NCBI RefSeq assembly: GCF_900130035.1
Contig: NZ_FQXQ01000005.1
Location: 110,726-174,725, forward strand
Direction: 5' to 3'
Length of the DNA: 64,000 nucleotides
Source of the DNA: Wenyingzhuangia marina
Lineage (GTDB): Bacteria; Bacteroidota; Bacteroidia; Flavobacteriales; Flavobacteriaceae
Below, one piece after another: positions 1 through 8,540 of the stretch (position 1 is its first letter; every line of letters starts with the position of its first letter). The notes under the pieces were generated by a model. The model had not been told where the DNA came from, searched no databases, and was given only the letters and a program-made list of their open reading frames with translations. Position numbers and translations under genes: made by a program.

Positions 1-180
1 GTCCGTTTTAGAACTGTGGGAGATATGAGTTGTACAGCAGCAGTTTTATCTGATGCGGTTTCTATTTCTAAAGTAGTACAAGAAATTAGAGATTCATCTA
101 TTTCTGAACGTGGTGCTCGTATTGATGATAAGCGTTCTGAAGCAGCGATGGAAAAACGTAAACAACAAGGGTATTTTTAG
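1..180 (+). CDS. cysD: Sulfate adenylyltransferase subunit 2, C-terminal fragment
   Basis: The window opens inside this gene; 59 codons and the TAG stop are visible. The fragment begins VRFRTVGDMSCT and ends in MEKRKQQGYF, which matches the conserved tail of CysD, the catalytic subunit of the heterodimeric ATP sulfurylase that makes adenylyl sulfate (APS) from ATP and sulfate. It lies just before cysN, which encodes the GTPase subunit, as is usual. The 5' part, including the PP-loop ATP-binding region, is outside the window, so nothing can be said about its start or promoter. Confidence 0.9.
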   Translation, partial: VRFRTVGDMSCTAAVLSDAVSISKVVQEIRDSSISERGARIDDKRSEAAMEKRKQQGYF

Positions 181-263
181 GAAGTACAGAGTAATTAGTA
201 CAAAGTACATAGATTAAAAGAATTAAAAAAACACAGAAAGTACACGTAGCCACTGAAACTTAA

Positions 264-280
264 TACTCAGTACTCAGTAC
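264..280. repeat. Short heptamer direct repeat in the cysD-cysN spacer
   Basis: The 117-base spacer between cysD and cysN is a low-complexity stretch. It contains two perfect copies of the heptamer TACTCAG (264-270, 271-277) followed by TAC, and several further AGTAC words nearby. I see no promoter box or terminator in the spacer, so cysD and cysN are probably co-transcribed. Confidence 0.6.
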
Positions 281-297
281 TTAATACTATAAGTAAA

Positions 298-1539
298 ATG
301 GAAGTTTTAAAAATAGCAACAGCAGGAAGTGTAGATGATGGAAAAAGTACGTTAATCGGACGTATTTTATATGATACACGTTCTTTAACTGATGATAAAT
401 TAGAAGCAATTGAGCGTACTAGTAAACAAAAAGGATTTGATTATTTAGATTTTTCTTTGGCTACAGATGGTTTGGTTGCAGAAAGAGAACAAGGAATTAC
501 AATTGATGTAGCTCATATTTACTTTTCTACAGCTAAAAAAAGTTACATTATTGCAGACACCCCAGGACATGTAGAATATACTCGTAATATGGTTACAGGT
601 GCTTCTACCTCACAAGCAGCTATTATTTTAGTAGATGCTCGTAACGGAGTAATAGAACAAACATATCGTCACTTTTTTATCAACAACTTGTTAAAAGTAA
701 AAGATATTATTGTAGCAGTAAATAAAATGGATTTGGTAGATTTTGCTCAAGATAAATTTGAAGCCATCAAAGCTGAAATTACTGCGTTGGCAAAAAGAGC
801 AGGTTCTACTCAAAACATCACTTTTATTCCTGTTTCAGCTTTACAAGGAGACAACGTGGTAGATAAATCAGAAAATACACCTTGGTATACAGGAACCACT
901 TTGTTAGAACATTTTGAAGCTTTAGAAGCTCAAGATATTTATGAGGAATCTGTAGCACGTTTACCAGTACAAACGGTAATCCGTCCTAAAAAAGATGAGT
1001 TTCACGATTTTAGAGGATATGCGGGTAAATTGTACGGAGGTAGCTTAGCGGTAGGTGATGAGGTAACTGTATTACCATCAAAAACTGCATCTAAAATAAA
1101 AGATATTTACTTTTTTGATAAAAAGTACAGTGTTGCAGAAAGAGGAACATCTATCAATATTACTTTAGAAAATGATATCAATATTTCTCGTGGAGATATT
1201 GTTGTAAAATCATCAGAATTACCAAGAGAAACAAAAGCTTTAGAGGCTAAAGTTTGTTGGATGGATACTACAAATTTAGTAGTTGGTAAAAAATACTTTT
1301 TACAACAAGGAGCTAATGTAATTGCAGCAAAAGTATCTGCAATTAATTCAGTAATTGCTACTGATTTTTCTGGAGAAGCTCCAGCTACGGAATTAAAAAT
1401 TAACGAGATTGGAAATGTTTCTTTTAAACTAGCCAAAACGTTGTTTTATGATACGTATGCAGAAAACAAAACCACAGGATCTTTTATTTTAATAGACCCT
1501 CAAACAAATAATACATCAGGAGCTGGATTTATTCAATAA
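298..1539 (+). CDS. cysN: Sulfate adenylyltransferase subunit 1 (GTPase)
   Basis: CysN is the regulatory GTPase of ATP sulfurylase; GTP hydrolysis drives APS formation by CysD in the cytoplasm. The 413-residue product has translation-factor GTPase motifs: the P-loop SVDDGKST near residues 11-18, DTPGH at 87-91 and NKMD at 142-145, followed by EF-Tu-like beta-barrel domains. It ends at about the length of a stand-alone CysN, so there is no fused APS kinase (CysC) domain. That suggests sulfate is reduced through APS, or that the kinase is encoded elsewhere. It follows cysD and precedes the sulfite reductase gene on the same strand. Confidence 0.95.
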   Translation: MEVLKIATAGSVDDGKSTLIGRILYDTRSLTDDKLEAIERTSKQKGFDYLDFSLATDGLVAEREQGITIDVAHIYFSTAKKSYIIADTPGHVEYTRNMVTGASTSQAAIILVDARNGVIEQTYRHFFINNLLKVKDIIVAVNKMDLVDFAQDKFEAIKAEITALAKRAGSTQNITFIPVSALQGDNVVDKSENTPWYTGTTLLEHFEALEAQDIYEESVARLPVQTVIRPKKDEFHDFRGYAGKLYGGSLAVGDEVTVLPSKTASKIKDIYFFDKKYSVAERGTSINITLENDINISRGDIVVKSSELPRETKALEAKVCWMDTTNLVVGKKYFLQQGANVIAAKVSAINSVIATDFSGEAPATELKINEIGNVSFKLAKTLFYDTYAENKTTGSFILIDPQTNNTSGAGFIQ

Positions 1540-1629
1540 AAATTTAGTTTGTAAAGTTTCAAGTTATCAAGTTCTGAAAGTAAAGAGCCTTTTAACTTTC
1601 AACTTTTAAACCTTAAAACTCATTAAGAC

Positions 1630-3732
1630 ATGCAAAGTTTTAGATCAGAAATAGAAAACCCAATCGTTCAAAAAGATATTATTGAACTAGGAGATAAAAT
1701 TCAACAGTTTTATGATGGTAAAATTGATGAAGAAAAATTTAGAAGTTTACGTTTAGCTCGTGGAGTTTACGGTCAACGTCAGTTTGGTGTACAAATGATT
1801 CGTATCAAATTGCCATATGGTAAAGTAACTTCAGATCAGTTGTTAAGAATTTGTAACGTTTCAGAAGAATATTCTAGAGGACGTTTACACATTACCACTC
1901 GTCAAGATATTCAAATTCACTATGTGAGTTTAGATAGAACTCCTGAGTTATGGGCTGAGTTAGAAAAGAGTGATATTACTTTACGTGAAGCTTGTGGAAA
2001 CGCAGTACGTAACGTAACTGCTTCTCCAGATGCCGGAATCAATCCAGAAGAACCATTTGATGTAACTCCATATGCACATGCAGTATTTCAATTTTTCTTA
2101 CGTAACCCAATTTGTCAAGAATTAGGACGTAAGTTTAAAGTTTCTTTCTCTTCTGCAGATGATGATTCAGCTTTGTCTTACATGCATGATATAGGTTTTA
2201 TCGCTAAAATTAAAGTAATAGATGGTAAACCTGTAGTTGGATTTAAAGTAATGTTAGCTGGTGGATTAGGTTCTCAACCTCGTTTGGCTGATGTAGCTCA
2301 TGAATTCTTAGCATCAGATAAAATTATTCCTTACATGGAATCTATTTTACGTGTATTTGATAGATACGGTGAACGTTCTAAGAGAGCAAAAGCACGTTTA
2401 AAATTCTTAGTAAAAGATTTAGGTTTTGAAGCTTTTAACGAATTGGTTGCTAAAGAACAATTAGCATTATCTAATCAATCTGTAGCCATTAGCACAGAAG
2501 GTTTTGATAACAATCCAAATGTGTCAGGAATAGTAGCACCAGAAGTTACTATTGATAATGTAGCAGCATACGAAGCATGGAAAGCAAACAATGTATTTGC
2601 TCAAAAGCAAGAAGGTTTATTCGCTATTGGAATTAAAGTAAATATTGGAGATTTCTATTTGCCAGAAGCAAGAGCTTTGGCAGCTTTAATTAAAGAATAC
2701 GCAGCAGATGAATTAAGATTTACGCTACGTCAAAATATATTGGTTCGTCACGTACGTGAGGACTTATTGCCTTTCTTTTATACCAAATTAAAAGAATTAG
2801 GATTTACAGATTTAGGATACGAAGCGGTTGCGGATATTACTGCTTGTCCTGGAACAGATACTTGTAATTTAGGAATTGCTTCTTCTACAGGAGCAGCTCA
2901 AAAATTAGGAGAAGTTTTAAAAGCTGAATATCCAGAATTTGCAAACGATTCTGATTTAGTGATTAAAATTTCTGGATGTATGAATGCTTGTGGACAGCAC
3001 AACTTGTGTAACATTGGTTTCCAAGGAATGTCTATAAAATCAGGAAAATTAGTAGCTCCAGCTTTACAAATTTTGTTAGGAGGAGGAACCTTAGGAAATG
3101 GAGAAGGTAGAATTGCAGATAAAGTAATTAAAATACCATCTAAGAGAGGACCAGAGGCTTTAAGATTGATCTTAAATGACTATATAGAAAATTCTGGAGG
3201 AGTTGATTTTATCGAATACTACGATGAAAAAGGAGGTCAAAAATATTTCTACGATTTCTTAAAACCATTATCTAGTACTGATGATTTAGTGGATGCTGAC
3301 TTCATCGACTGGGGATCTGAAGAAAAGTACGAAACGGCTGTTGGAGTTGGAGAATGTGCTGGGGTTGTAATTGATTTAGTAGCTACTTTATTATACGATT
3401 CTAAAGATAAATTAAACAATGCTAAAGAAGCTTTAGAAGCGGGAAAATTAAGTGATGCTATTTATTTTGCATATAGTTCAATGGTACACACAGCCAAAGC
3501 TATTTTAACTGCAGAAGGAACCAAAACGAATACACACAATAAAATTATTTCTGACTTTAACGAAATTTTTGTGCAAGGAGGTAAAATTGATTTGGGAACT
3601 GATTTTGAATCATACATTTATCAAATCAATCAAAATGCACAATCTACAGAGTTTGCAAAATCATACATTGCAGATGCTGATAAGTTTTACAATTTAGTAG
3701 ATGCTTACAGAGCAGCAGAATTGGCAGAATAA
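1630..3732 (+). CDS. Ferredoxin-type sulfite (nitrite/sulfite) reductase fused to a HEPN-like domain
   Basis: This 700-residue protein is a siroheme and 4Fe-4S reductase that most likely takes sulfite to sulfide. Two repeated nitrite/sulfite reductase half-domains fill about residues 20-550. The cluster-binding cysteines are visible as C406 and C412 (TACPGTDTC) and C450 and C454 (CMNACGQHN). From about residue 567 to the end is an extra all-helical region resembling a HEPN domain, absent from plant and enterobacterial enzymes. Neighbours support sulfite rather than nitrite as substrate: ATP sulfurylase upstream, and siroheme synthesis genes plus a ferredoxin-NADP reductase downstream. Homologues in Bacteroidota are often annotated simply as HEPN domain proteins (from memory). 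The role of the HEPN region is not known to me. Confidence 0.88.
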   Translation: MQSFRSEIENPIVQKDIIELGDKIQQFYDGKIDEEKFRSLRLARGVYGQRQFGVQMIRIKLPYGKVTSDQLLRICNVSEEYSRGRLHITTRQDIQIHYVSLDRTPELWAELEKSDITLREACGNAVRNVTASPDAGINPEEPFDVTPYAHAVFQFFLRNPICQELGRKFKVSFSSADDDSALSYMHDIGFIAKIKVIDGKPVVGFKVMLAGGLGSQPRLADVAHEFLASDKIIPYMESILRVFDRYGERSKRAKARLKFLVKDLGFEAFNELVAKEQLALSNQSVAISTEGFDNNPNVSGIVAPEVTIDNVAAYEAWKANNVFAQKQEGLFAIGIKVNIGDFYLPEARALAALIKEYAADELRFTLRQNILVRHVREDLLPFFYTKLKELGFTDLGYEAVADITACPGTDTCNLGIASSTGAAQKLGEVLKAEYPEFANDSDLVIKISGCMNACGQHNLCNIGFQGMSIKSGKLVAPALQILLGGGTLGNGEGRIADKVIKIPSKRGPEALRLILNDYIENSGGVDFIEYYDEKGGQKYFYDFLKPLSSTDDLVDADFIDWGSEEKYETAVGVGECAGVVIDLVATLLYDSKDKLNNAKEALEAGKLSDAIYFAYSSMVHTAKAILTAEGTKTNTHNKIISDFNEIFVQGGKIDLGTDFESYIYQINQNAQSTEFAKSYIADADKFYNLVDAYRAAELAE

Positions 3733-3747
3733 TTAAGAAATAAAAAG

Positions 3748-3789
3748 TTAAGATTGAAGATTTGATTAATTTTGAATCTTCAATCTTAA
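3748..3789. other. 15-bp perfect inverted repeat between sulfite reductase and cobA
   Basis: The arms 3748-3762 (TTAAGATTGAAGATT) and 3775-3789 are exact reverse complements, separated by 12 bases. They could form a stable hairpin in the transcript directly ahead of cobA, whose start lies 12 bases downstream. No U-run follows on the + strand, so it does not look like a standard intrinsic terminator. It may affect RNA processing or translation, or be a dispersed palindrome. Confidence 0.7.
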
Positions 3790-3801
3790 AATAAAAAATA
3801 C

Positions 3802-4557
3802 ATGAGCGGTAAATTAACATTAGTAGGAGCGGGACCTGGAGATCCAGAGTTGATTACGCTAAAAGGAGTGAGAGCTCTTAAAGAAGCTGATGTTGTGTTA
3901 TACGATGCCTTGGCAAATGAGGAATTGTTGCAGTATGCAGAGAATGCAGAAAAAATCTTTGTGGGAAAACGAAGAGGAATGCACAAATTCATTCAAGAAA
4001 AAATCCAAGAGTTAATTGTAGAACATGCTTCTCAAGGAAAACATGTAGTACGCTTAAAAGGAGGTGATCCTTTTATTTTTGGTCGTGGAGCCGAAGAGTT
4101 AAAATACGTGTTAGAAAAAGGAATTGATTTTGAAATAGTATCTGGAGTAACTTCTGCTATTGCAGCCCCTGCTAGTTACGGAATTTCATTAACCCAAAGA
4201 GGAGTGAATGAAAGTTTTAGAGTAATTACGGGAACTACTTCGGATTTAGAGTTAAGTAATGATATAGAAGCAGCAGCAAAATCTAACGTAACCATTGTGG
4301 TGTTAATGGGTATGAGCAAGTTAGAAAAAATTGTAAATGCTTTCATCAAACAAGGAAAAACAGAAATTCCTGTTGCTATTATTGAAAATGGAACCAAAGA
4401 TATTGAACGTTTGGCTATTGGAAATATCAGTACCATTTTAGAAATCATCAATCAAAAAGGTTTAACCAATCCATCAATGATTGTAATTGGTGAAACTGTA
4501 AAACAAAGTGAAGTATTGTATCAATACTTATTAAAGAAAAAAGGACAAACAATTTAA
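3802..4557 (+). CDS. cobA: Uroporphyrinogen-III C-methyltransferase (SUMT)
   Basis: The enzyme transfers two methyl groups from S-adenosylmethionine to uroporphyrinogen III, giving precorrin-2, the first step towards siroheme. The 251-residue product shows the family signature VGAGPGDPELITLKG at residues 7-21, then the RLKGGDPFIFGRG motif near residues 82-94. It is a stand-alone SUMT without the CysG dehydrogenase domain, which is encoded by the next gene. Its stop and the next start overlap by one base (TAATG), indicating translational coupling. Siroheme made here would serve the sulfite reductase just upstream. Confidence 0.95.
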   Translation: MSGKLTLVGAGPGDPELITLKGVRALKEADVVLYDALANEELLQYAENAEKIFVGKRRGMHKFIQEKIQELIVEHASQGKHVVRLKGGDPFIFGRGAEELKYVLEKGIDFEIVSGVTSAIAAPASYGISLTQRGVNESFRVITGTTSDLELSNDIEAAAKSNVTIVVLMGMSKLEKIVNAFIKQGKTEIPVAIIENGTKDIERLAIGNISTILEIINQKGLTNPSMIVIGETVKQSEVLYQYLLKKKGQTI

Positions 4558-5153
4558 TGGAAAAGAATCAATTATATCCAGTGTTTTTAAAAGTTACAGC
4601 CCTAAATACATTAATTGTAGGAGGGGGAAATGTGGCTTTAGAGAAACTATCTTTTCTCTTAAAATCGAGTCCAGATGCTAAGGTAACCATGATTTCTCCT
4701 TTTTTTAGAGAAGAAACTATTGCTAAAGCAAAAGAAGGTAAAGTAAGAATGGTGGTAGGGAATTATGATGCAAGTATGTTAGAAGGAAAGCATATTGTAA
4801 TTGCTACGACCGATGTTCCTGCTGTAAATTTAAAAGTTTACAATGATTGTAAAGAGCGTGCTATTTTGGTAAACTTGGCAGACAATCCTCCGTATTGTGA
4901 TTTTTATATGGGTGGAATTGTAACCAAAGGAAATGTAAAAATTGGAATTTCTACCAATGGAAAATCTCCAACCATGGCAAAGCGTTTACGTCAGTTTTTT
5001 GAATCTGTATTGCCAGAAAACATTGATGATTTGGCTGAATATTTAAACAAATACAGAGATACCATTAAGGGAGACTTTGAAGAAAAAGTTGAAAAAATGA
5101 ACGAGTTTACCAAAGGATTGGTAGCCGATGTTAAAAAGAAGATAAAAGAGTAA
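4557..5153 (+). CDS. Precorrin-2 dehydrogenase / sirohydrochlorin ferrochelatase (Met8/CysG-N type)
   Basis: This 198-residue protein corresponds to the N-terminal half of CysG and to yeast Met8. It would oxidise precorrin-2 to sirohydrochlorin with NAD and insert iron to make siroheme. Near the N-terminus it has a Rossmann dinucleotide motif (VGGGNVALEK), and further on NLADNPPYCDFYMGG and the family SxxGKSPTMAKRLRQ segment. The start codon overlaps the cobA stop, so both enzymes are probably made together. Together with cobA it completes the siroheme branch from uroporphyrinogen III. Confidence 0.93.
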   Translation: MEKNQLYPVFLKVTALNTLIVGGGNVALEKLSFLLKSSPDAKVTMISPFFREETIAKAKEGKVRMVVGNYDASMLEGKHIVIATTDVPAVNLKVYNDCKERAILVNLADNPPYCDFYMGGIVTKGNVKIGISTNGKSPTMAKRLRQFFESVLPENIDDLAEYLNKYRDTIKGDFEEKVEKMNEFTKGLVADVKKKIKE

Positions 5154-5231
5154 AAAGTAGTGATTGATTGGAAAAATATTCTCATTTTTGCAATCGTTAT
5201 TTAAAATGATAATAAATAAAAAAGTAAGGTA

Positions 5232-6284
5232 ATGATTAAAACAGATATCTTAATCATCGGAGCAGGACCAGTGGGTATGTTTGCGGTATTCGAAGCAGGT
5301 TTATTAAAATTACACTGTCACTTAATTGATGCATTGGCACAACCAGGAGGACAATGTTCTGAAATTTATCCTAAAAAACCTATTTATGATATTCCGGCTT
5401 ATCCAGAGGTATTAGCAGGAGATTTGATTGATAACTTAGCAGAGCAAATCAAACCTTTTGAGCCAGGATATACTTTAGGTGAAAGAGCTGAAACTATTGA
5501 AAAATTAGAAGACGGAACTTTTAAAGTTGTTACAAATAAAGGAACAGAGCACTATGCTCCAACAGTATTTATTGCTGGAGGATTAGGGTCTTTTGAACCA
5601 CGTAAACCGCCTATCAAGGAATTGGTTGATTTTGAAGACAATGGAGTAGAATATATCATCCGTGATCCAGAATTATACCGTGACAAGCGTGTGGTAATTT
5701 CGGGAGGTGGAGATTCTGCTTTAGATTGGTCTATCTTTTTATCAGATGTAGCTAGCGAAGTATCTTTAGTTCACCGTAGAAATGAATTTAGAGGAGCTTT
5801 AGATTCAGTTGAAAAAGTAGCTGAATTGTCTAAATCAGGAAAAATTAACTTGATTACAGATGCTGAGGTGAAAGGAATTAGTGGAGATGGAAAAGTAGAG
5901 TCTGTTACTATTAAGCATAAAACAGAAGGTGATATTGTTAAAGAATGTGATCACTTTATTCCATTATTCGGATTGTCTCCTAAATTAGGGCCTATTGCAG
6001 ATTGGGGATTAGAGATTGAGAAAAATGCCATTGTTGTAAACAATGCGTTAGACTACTCTACCAACATTCCTGGTATTTTTGCTATTGGAGATGTCAATAC
6101 ATATCCTGGTAAATTAAAATTAATCCTTTGTGGTTTCCACGAAGCTACCATTGCAGTACAATTTGCTTATAACATTATCAACCCTGGTAAGCGTTATGTA
6201 ATGAAATATACTACTGTGAATGGAGTTGAAGGATTTGATGGAGAAAAGAAAGAAGCTAAAAAAGCGGTGGTAAAAAGCATGTAA
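5232..6284 (+). CDS. Ferredoxin-NADP(+) reductase, thioredoxin reductase-like
   Basis: A 350-residue flavoprotein of the TrxR-like (type 2) ferredoxin-NADP reductase family. It has an FAD-binding GAGPVG motif at residues 9-14, a second nucleotide-binding motif GGGDSALDW for NADP, and the C-terminal FAIGDV FAD motif. The redox-active CxxC of true thioredoxin reductases is absent between the two domains. In this position, after the sulfite reductase and siroheme genes, it probably supplies reduced ferredoxin to the reductase. A near-consensus -7 box (CATTTTTG, 5183-5190) in the 78-base spacer suggests possible separate transcription. A strong terminator follows. Confidence 0.92.
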   Translation: MIKTDILIIGAGPVGMFAVFEAGLLKLHCHLIDALAQPGGQCSEIYPKKPIYDIPAYPEVLAGDLIDNLAEQIKPFEPGYTLGERAETIEKLEDGTFKVVTNKGTEHYAPTVFIAGGLGSFEPRKPPIKELVDFEDNGVEYIIRDPELYRDKRVVISGGGDSALDWSIFLSDVASEVSLVHRRNEFRGALDSVEKVAELSKSGKINLITDAEVKGISGDGKVESVTIKHKTEGDIVKECDHFIPLFGLSPKLGPIADWGLEIEKNAIVVNNALDYSTNIPGIFAIGDVNTYPGKLKLILCGFHEATIAVQFAYNIINPGKRYVMKYTTVNGVEGFDGEKKEAKKAVVKSM

Positions 6285-6305
6285 TTTTAGACTTATTATA
6301 AAATT

Positions 6306-6341
6306 AAAAAACCTCAAAAGCCAAAGCTTTTGAGGTTTTTT
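6306..6341. terminator. Bidirectional intrinsic terminator
   Basis: Arms CCTCAAAAGC (6312-6321) and GCTTTTGAGG (6326-6335) pair perfectly around a 4-base loop. They are flanked by six A on the left and six T on the right, so the hairpin can end both the + strand sulfur operon and the - strand VOC gene. Confidence 0.95.
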
Positions 6342-6355
6342 ATTGCTGTAAACTT

Positions 6356-6730
6356 TTATGTTTTTAAATGGCTGATGATAATATTATAGCCATCAGGATC
6401 TTGAATTAAAATACCGTTTTTAGCCCAGTATGGATTTTTGGGCACACTCAATGAGATGTTATTTTGGTGAATGTTTTTAAGAATTAGAGAATATTCTTTT
6501 TCATTCTGTGGATAAAAAACAAATAAATCATCTTCATCAAAAGTATGTTGGGCTTTGTGTTTAGAAATTGTGAATTCTAGATGCCAATCACACTCTTGTT
6601 TACCAATAAAAACGCCATCATAACCATCGTGATTTTTAAAACTTCCTAAGAGTTCAAGGTTTAAAACATCAACATAAAATTTTGATATTACTTCTAAATT
6701 ATGGGTGTGTCTGGCTGCTCTAAAAATCAT
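6356..6730 (-). CDS. VOC (glyoxalase/bleomycin-resistance fold) family protein
   Basis: A 124-residue protein of the vicinal oxygen chelate fold. It opens with RAARHTHNLEVISKFYVDVLNLE, typical of the first beta-alpha-beta unit, and ends with the family phrase IQDPDGYNIIISH. The likely metal ligands are His near the N-terminus and acidic residues later, but the substrate cannot be read from the sequence. It lies six bases downstream of the lipocalin-like gene on the same strand and ends against the shared terminator. Confidence 0.8.
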   Translation of the reverse strand: MIFRAARHTHNLEVISKFYVDVLNLELLGSFKNHDGYDGVFIGKQECDWHLEFTISKHKAQHTFDEDDLFVFYPQNEKEYSLILKNIHQNNISLSVPKNPYWAKNGILIQDPDGYNIIISHLKT

Positions 6731-6736
6731 TTTTAA

Positions 6737-7147
6737 TTACTGTTTACTCATTTCCATAATTAATTCTGTTTCATCTAAATGAAACAGAATTTTATTGTTT
6801 TTATTTTTTACAATAATTCCCATGATGGAATATTGGTTTTGTTTGTTCCCAATTTTAATATGTTGATTATTTTCTTCAAATATCCAGTTGGCATTGTTAG
6901 ATTTTTTTGTGAATATTTTAAACATAGGAGTATTAAAACTGGTAGTAATGTTAAATTTTCCATCTTCGTGAAAACTAAAAGTAGCATTTTTAAATCCATC
7001 AGACAATGCTTGGAATTGAATATCGTTTGGACTTTGTACAATTTGGTTTACTTTCCATTCTCCAGTAATATCATCTTTGCTTAGGTCTTGTGCAAAAGAA
7101 GAAACCCCTATGATAAAAAGGCATAATATAAATAGTGTTTTTTTCAT
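6737..7147 (-). CDS. Exported lipocalin-like hypothetical protein
   Basis: I choose the ATG at 7147, which gives a 136-residue protein beginning MKKTLFILCLFIIGVSSFAQ, a clear signal peptide with an AxxA-like cleavage site. A longer open frame reaches 7219 but overlaps the upstream AIM24-like gene and would bury the signal peptide. After cleavage the protein reads GEWKVNQIV then alternating beta-strand-like segments, as in the lipocalin-like proteins of Bacteroidota. It is probably a periplasmic or envelope protein; no ligand can be inferred. It lies 10 bases after the AIM24-like gene, so the two are likely co-transcribed. Confidence 0.7.
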   Translation of the reverse strand: MKKTLFILCLFIIGVSSFAQDLSKDDITGEWKVNQIVQSPNDIQFQALSDGFKNATFSFHEDGKFNITTSFNTPMFKIFTKKSNNANWIFEENNQHIKIGNKQNQYSIMGIIVKNKNNKILFHLDETELIMEMSKQ

Positions 7148-7157
7148 CCAGATTTTT

Positions 7158-7943
7158 TTAATTGTCCATAAATCGTTCAAATCCGCCAAAAGTAGAACTC
7201 TCTCCTTTAGATTTTCCATTTAATCTTGGAGCATGTTGAATAATTCTATCGGCCAACCTAGAGAAAGGTAAACTTTGTAAATACACTTTTCCTGTTCCTT
7301 TAATGGTCGCTAAAAAGAGCCCTTCTCCGCCAAAAAACATTGATTTTAAATTTCCAGCTCTTTGGATATTATAATCCAATCCTTGTGTAAAAGCAACAAT
7401 ACATCCGGTATCTACTAAAATGGTTTCATTGTTTAATGTTTTTTCAATTACCGTTCCACCAGCATGTAAAAAAGCCAAGCCATCACCTCTTAGTTTTTGA
7501 AGAATAAATCCTTCTCCTCCAAAAAATCCTGTTCCTAATCTTTGACTAAAAGCAATGCTTACTTGAGTTCCTTTGGCAGCACATAAAAAAGCATCTTTTT
7601 GACAAATAATTTCATGTCCCATAGTATTTAAATCAATAGGAATAATTGAGCCTGGGTAAGGAGCAGCAAAACTGACTTCCTTTTTCCCAAAACCTACATT
7701 GGTAAAATGTGTTAAAAAAATAGATTCTCCGGTTAAGACTCTTTTCCCAACATCTAATAGTTTTCCAAATATGCTTTGGTTGGGTTGTGAGCCATCACCC
7801 ATTTTGGCTTCAAATTTAATATCTTGATCCATCCAGTTCATAGAACCAGCTTCGGCAATTACTGTTTCTTGAGGATCTAATTCAATAGAAACTACTTGCA
7901 TATCGTTTCCATGAATGGTGTAATCAATTTTGTGTGAATTCAT
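7158..7943 (-). CDS. AIM24 / TIGR00266 family protein
   Basis: With the ATG at 7943 the product is 261 residues. The frame stays open to 8003, but that extension would run into the promoter box at 8001-8008. The protein carries the family hallmarks: [12 protein letters not shown] near the N-terminus, glycine-rich repeats such as [13 protein letters not shown] and [12 protein letters not shown], and a central [11 protein letters not shown]. The family forms a beta-helix or barrel-like fold and is named after yeast mitochondrial AIM24; its bacterial function is unknown. No signal peptide is visible, so it is probably cytoplasmic. Confidence 0.88.
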   Translation of the reverse strand: MNSHKIDYTIHGNDMQVVSIELDPQETVIAEAGSMNWMDQDIKFEAKMGDGSQPNQSIFGKLLDVGKRVLTGESIFLTHFTNVGFGKKEVSFAAPYPGSIIPIDLNTMGHEIICQKDAFLCAAKGTQVSIAFSQRLGTGFFGGEGFILQKLRGDGLAFLHAGGTVIEKTLNNETILVDTGCIVAFTQGLDYNIQRAGNLKSMFFGGEGLFLATIKGTGKVYLQSLPFSRLADRIIQHAPRLNGKSKGESSTFGGFERFMDN

Positions 7944-8000
7944 GTTTTTCTTTTTTAAGTTAATTTTTGATGTAACAGTAAACTTGTGAAAAAGAATTCT

Positions 8001-8008
8001 CAAATTTA
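8001..8008 (-). promoter_or_regulatory. Candidate -7 promoter box (TAAATTTG) for the AIM24-like gene
   Basis: On the - strand this reads TAAATTTG, an exact match to the Bacteroidota -7 consensus TAnnTTTG. It lies 57 bases upstream of the chosen start. No -33 TTTG is seen at the expected distance. Confidence 0.45.
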
Positions 8009-8101
8009 TAAGATGAGATTCTTTTACATAGCATCTTAAATTTACTAAAAAAGATTGTTTTTGGGTGTTTTTTCTGATCTCATCTTTTCTATCACAATAT
8101 T

Positions 8102-8132
8102 TTTAATAATTAAGCTTTAGGTTGTATCTTTG
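8102..8132 (+). promoter_or_regulatory. Candidate promoter of the ferredoxin gene
   Basis: A perfect -7 box TATCTTTG lies at 8125-8132, with TTTA (one mismatch to TTTG) 19 bases upstream at 8102-8105. The ferredoxin start is 41 bases downstream, so the leader would be about 35 bases. Confidence 0.65.
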
Positions 8133-8173
8133 CACCTCAAATTTAGCATCATAGTTAATTAAAATTCAGTACA

Positions 8174-8500
8174 ATGTCTGATATTACCATTAAGATTAAA
8201 GATAGAGAAGGAGTGGTTCATGAGTTACAAGCCCCAACGGATATGGCGATGAACATTATGGAACTTTGTAAGGCTTATGAGTTGCCTGTAGAGGGAACTT
8301 GTGGAGGAATGGCTATGTGCGCTTCTTGTCAGTGTTATATTTTATCAGATCATGAATTACCAGAAAAACAAGATGCTGAAGAAGATATGTTAGACCAAGC
8401 GTTTTATGTTGAAGACAATTCTCGTTTGGGATGTCAGATACCAATTACAGAAGATTTAGACGGATTAGAAATTGAATTGGCTCCGGAGAGTGAAGTTTAA
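8174..8500 (+). CDS. 2Fe-2S ferredoxin (adrenodoxin-like)
   Basis: A 108-residue soluble electron carrier. The cluster motif CGGMAMCASCQCY fits C-x5-C-x2-C of the ISC/adrenodoxin-type ferredoxins, and the fourth cysteine lies in RLGCQIPIT. The flanking EGTCGG and the acidic DAEEDMLDQAF stretch are typical of vertebrate-like bacterial ferredoxins used in Fe-S assembly or as partners of reductases. No isc or suf genes are adjacent. It is monocistronic, with its own promoter upstream and a strong terminator downstream. It could be the partner of the ferredoxin-NADP reductase at 5232-6284, but that is only inference. Confidence 0.92.
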   Translation: MSDITIKIKDREGVVHELQAPTDMAMNIMELCKAYELPVEGTCGGMAMCASCQCYILSDHELPEKQDAEEDMLDQAFYVEDNSRLGCQIPITEDLDGLEIELAPESEV

Positions 8501-8540
8501 GTTAAAAGAAAGTTAAAAAGTTTAAAGATAAAAGTTATAA

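Noticed and set aside
1630..3732. Assimilatory nitrite reductase instead of sulfite reductase
   Set aside because: The motifs do not separate the two, but ATP sulfurylase, siroheme genes and the absence of nitrate genes favour sulfite.
3733..3801. A cobalamin or SAM riboswitch ahead of cobA
   Set aside because: The gap is only 69 bases and holds a simple hairpin, without conserved riboswitch elements.
7148..7219. Extended start (160 residues) for the lipocalin-like gene
   Set aside because: It would overlap the AIM24-like gene and place 24 residues before an obvious signal peptide.
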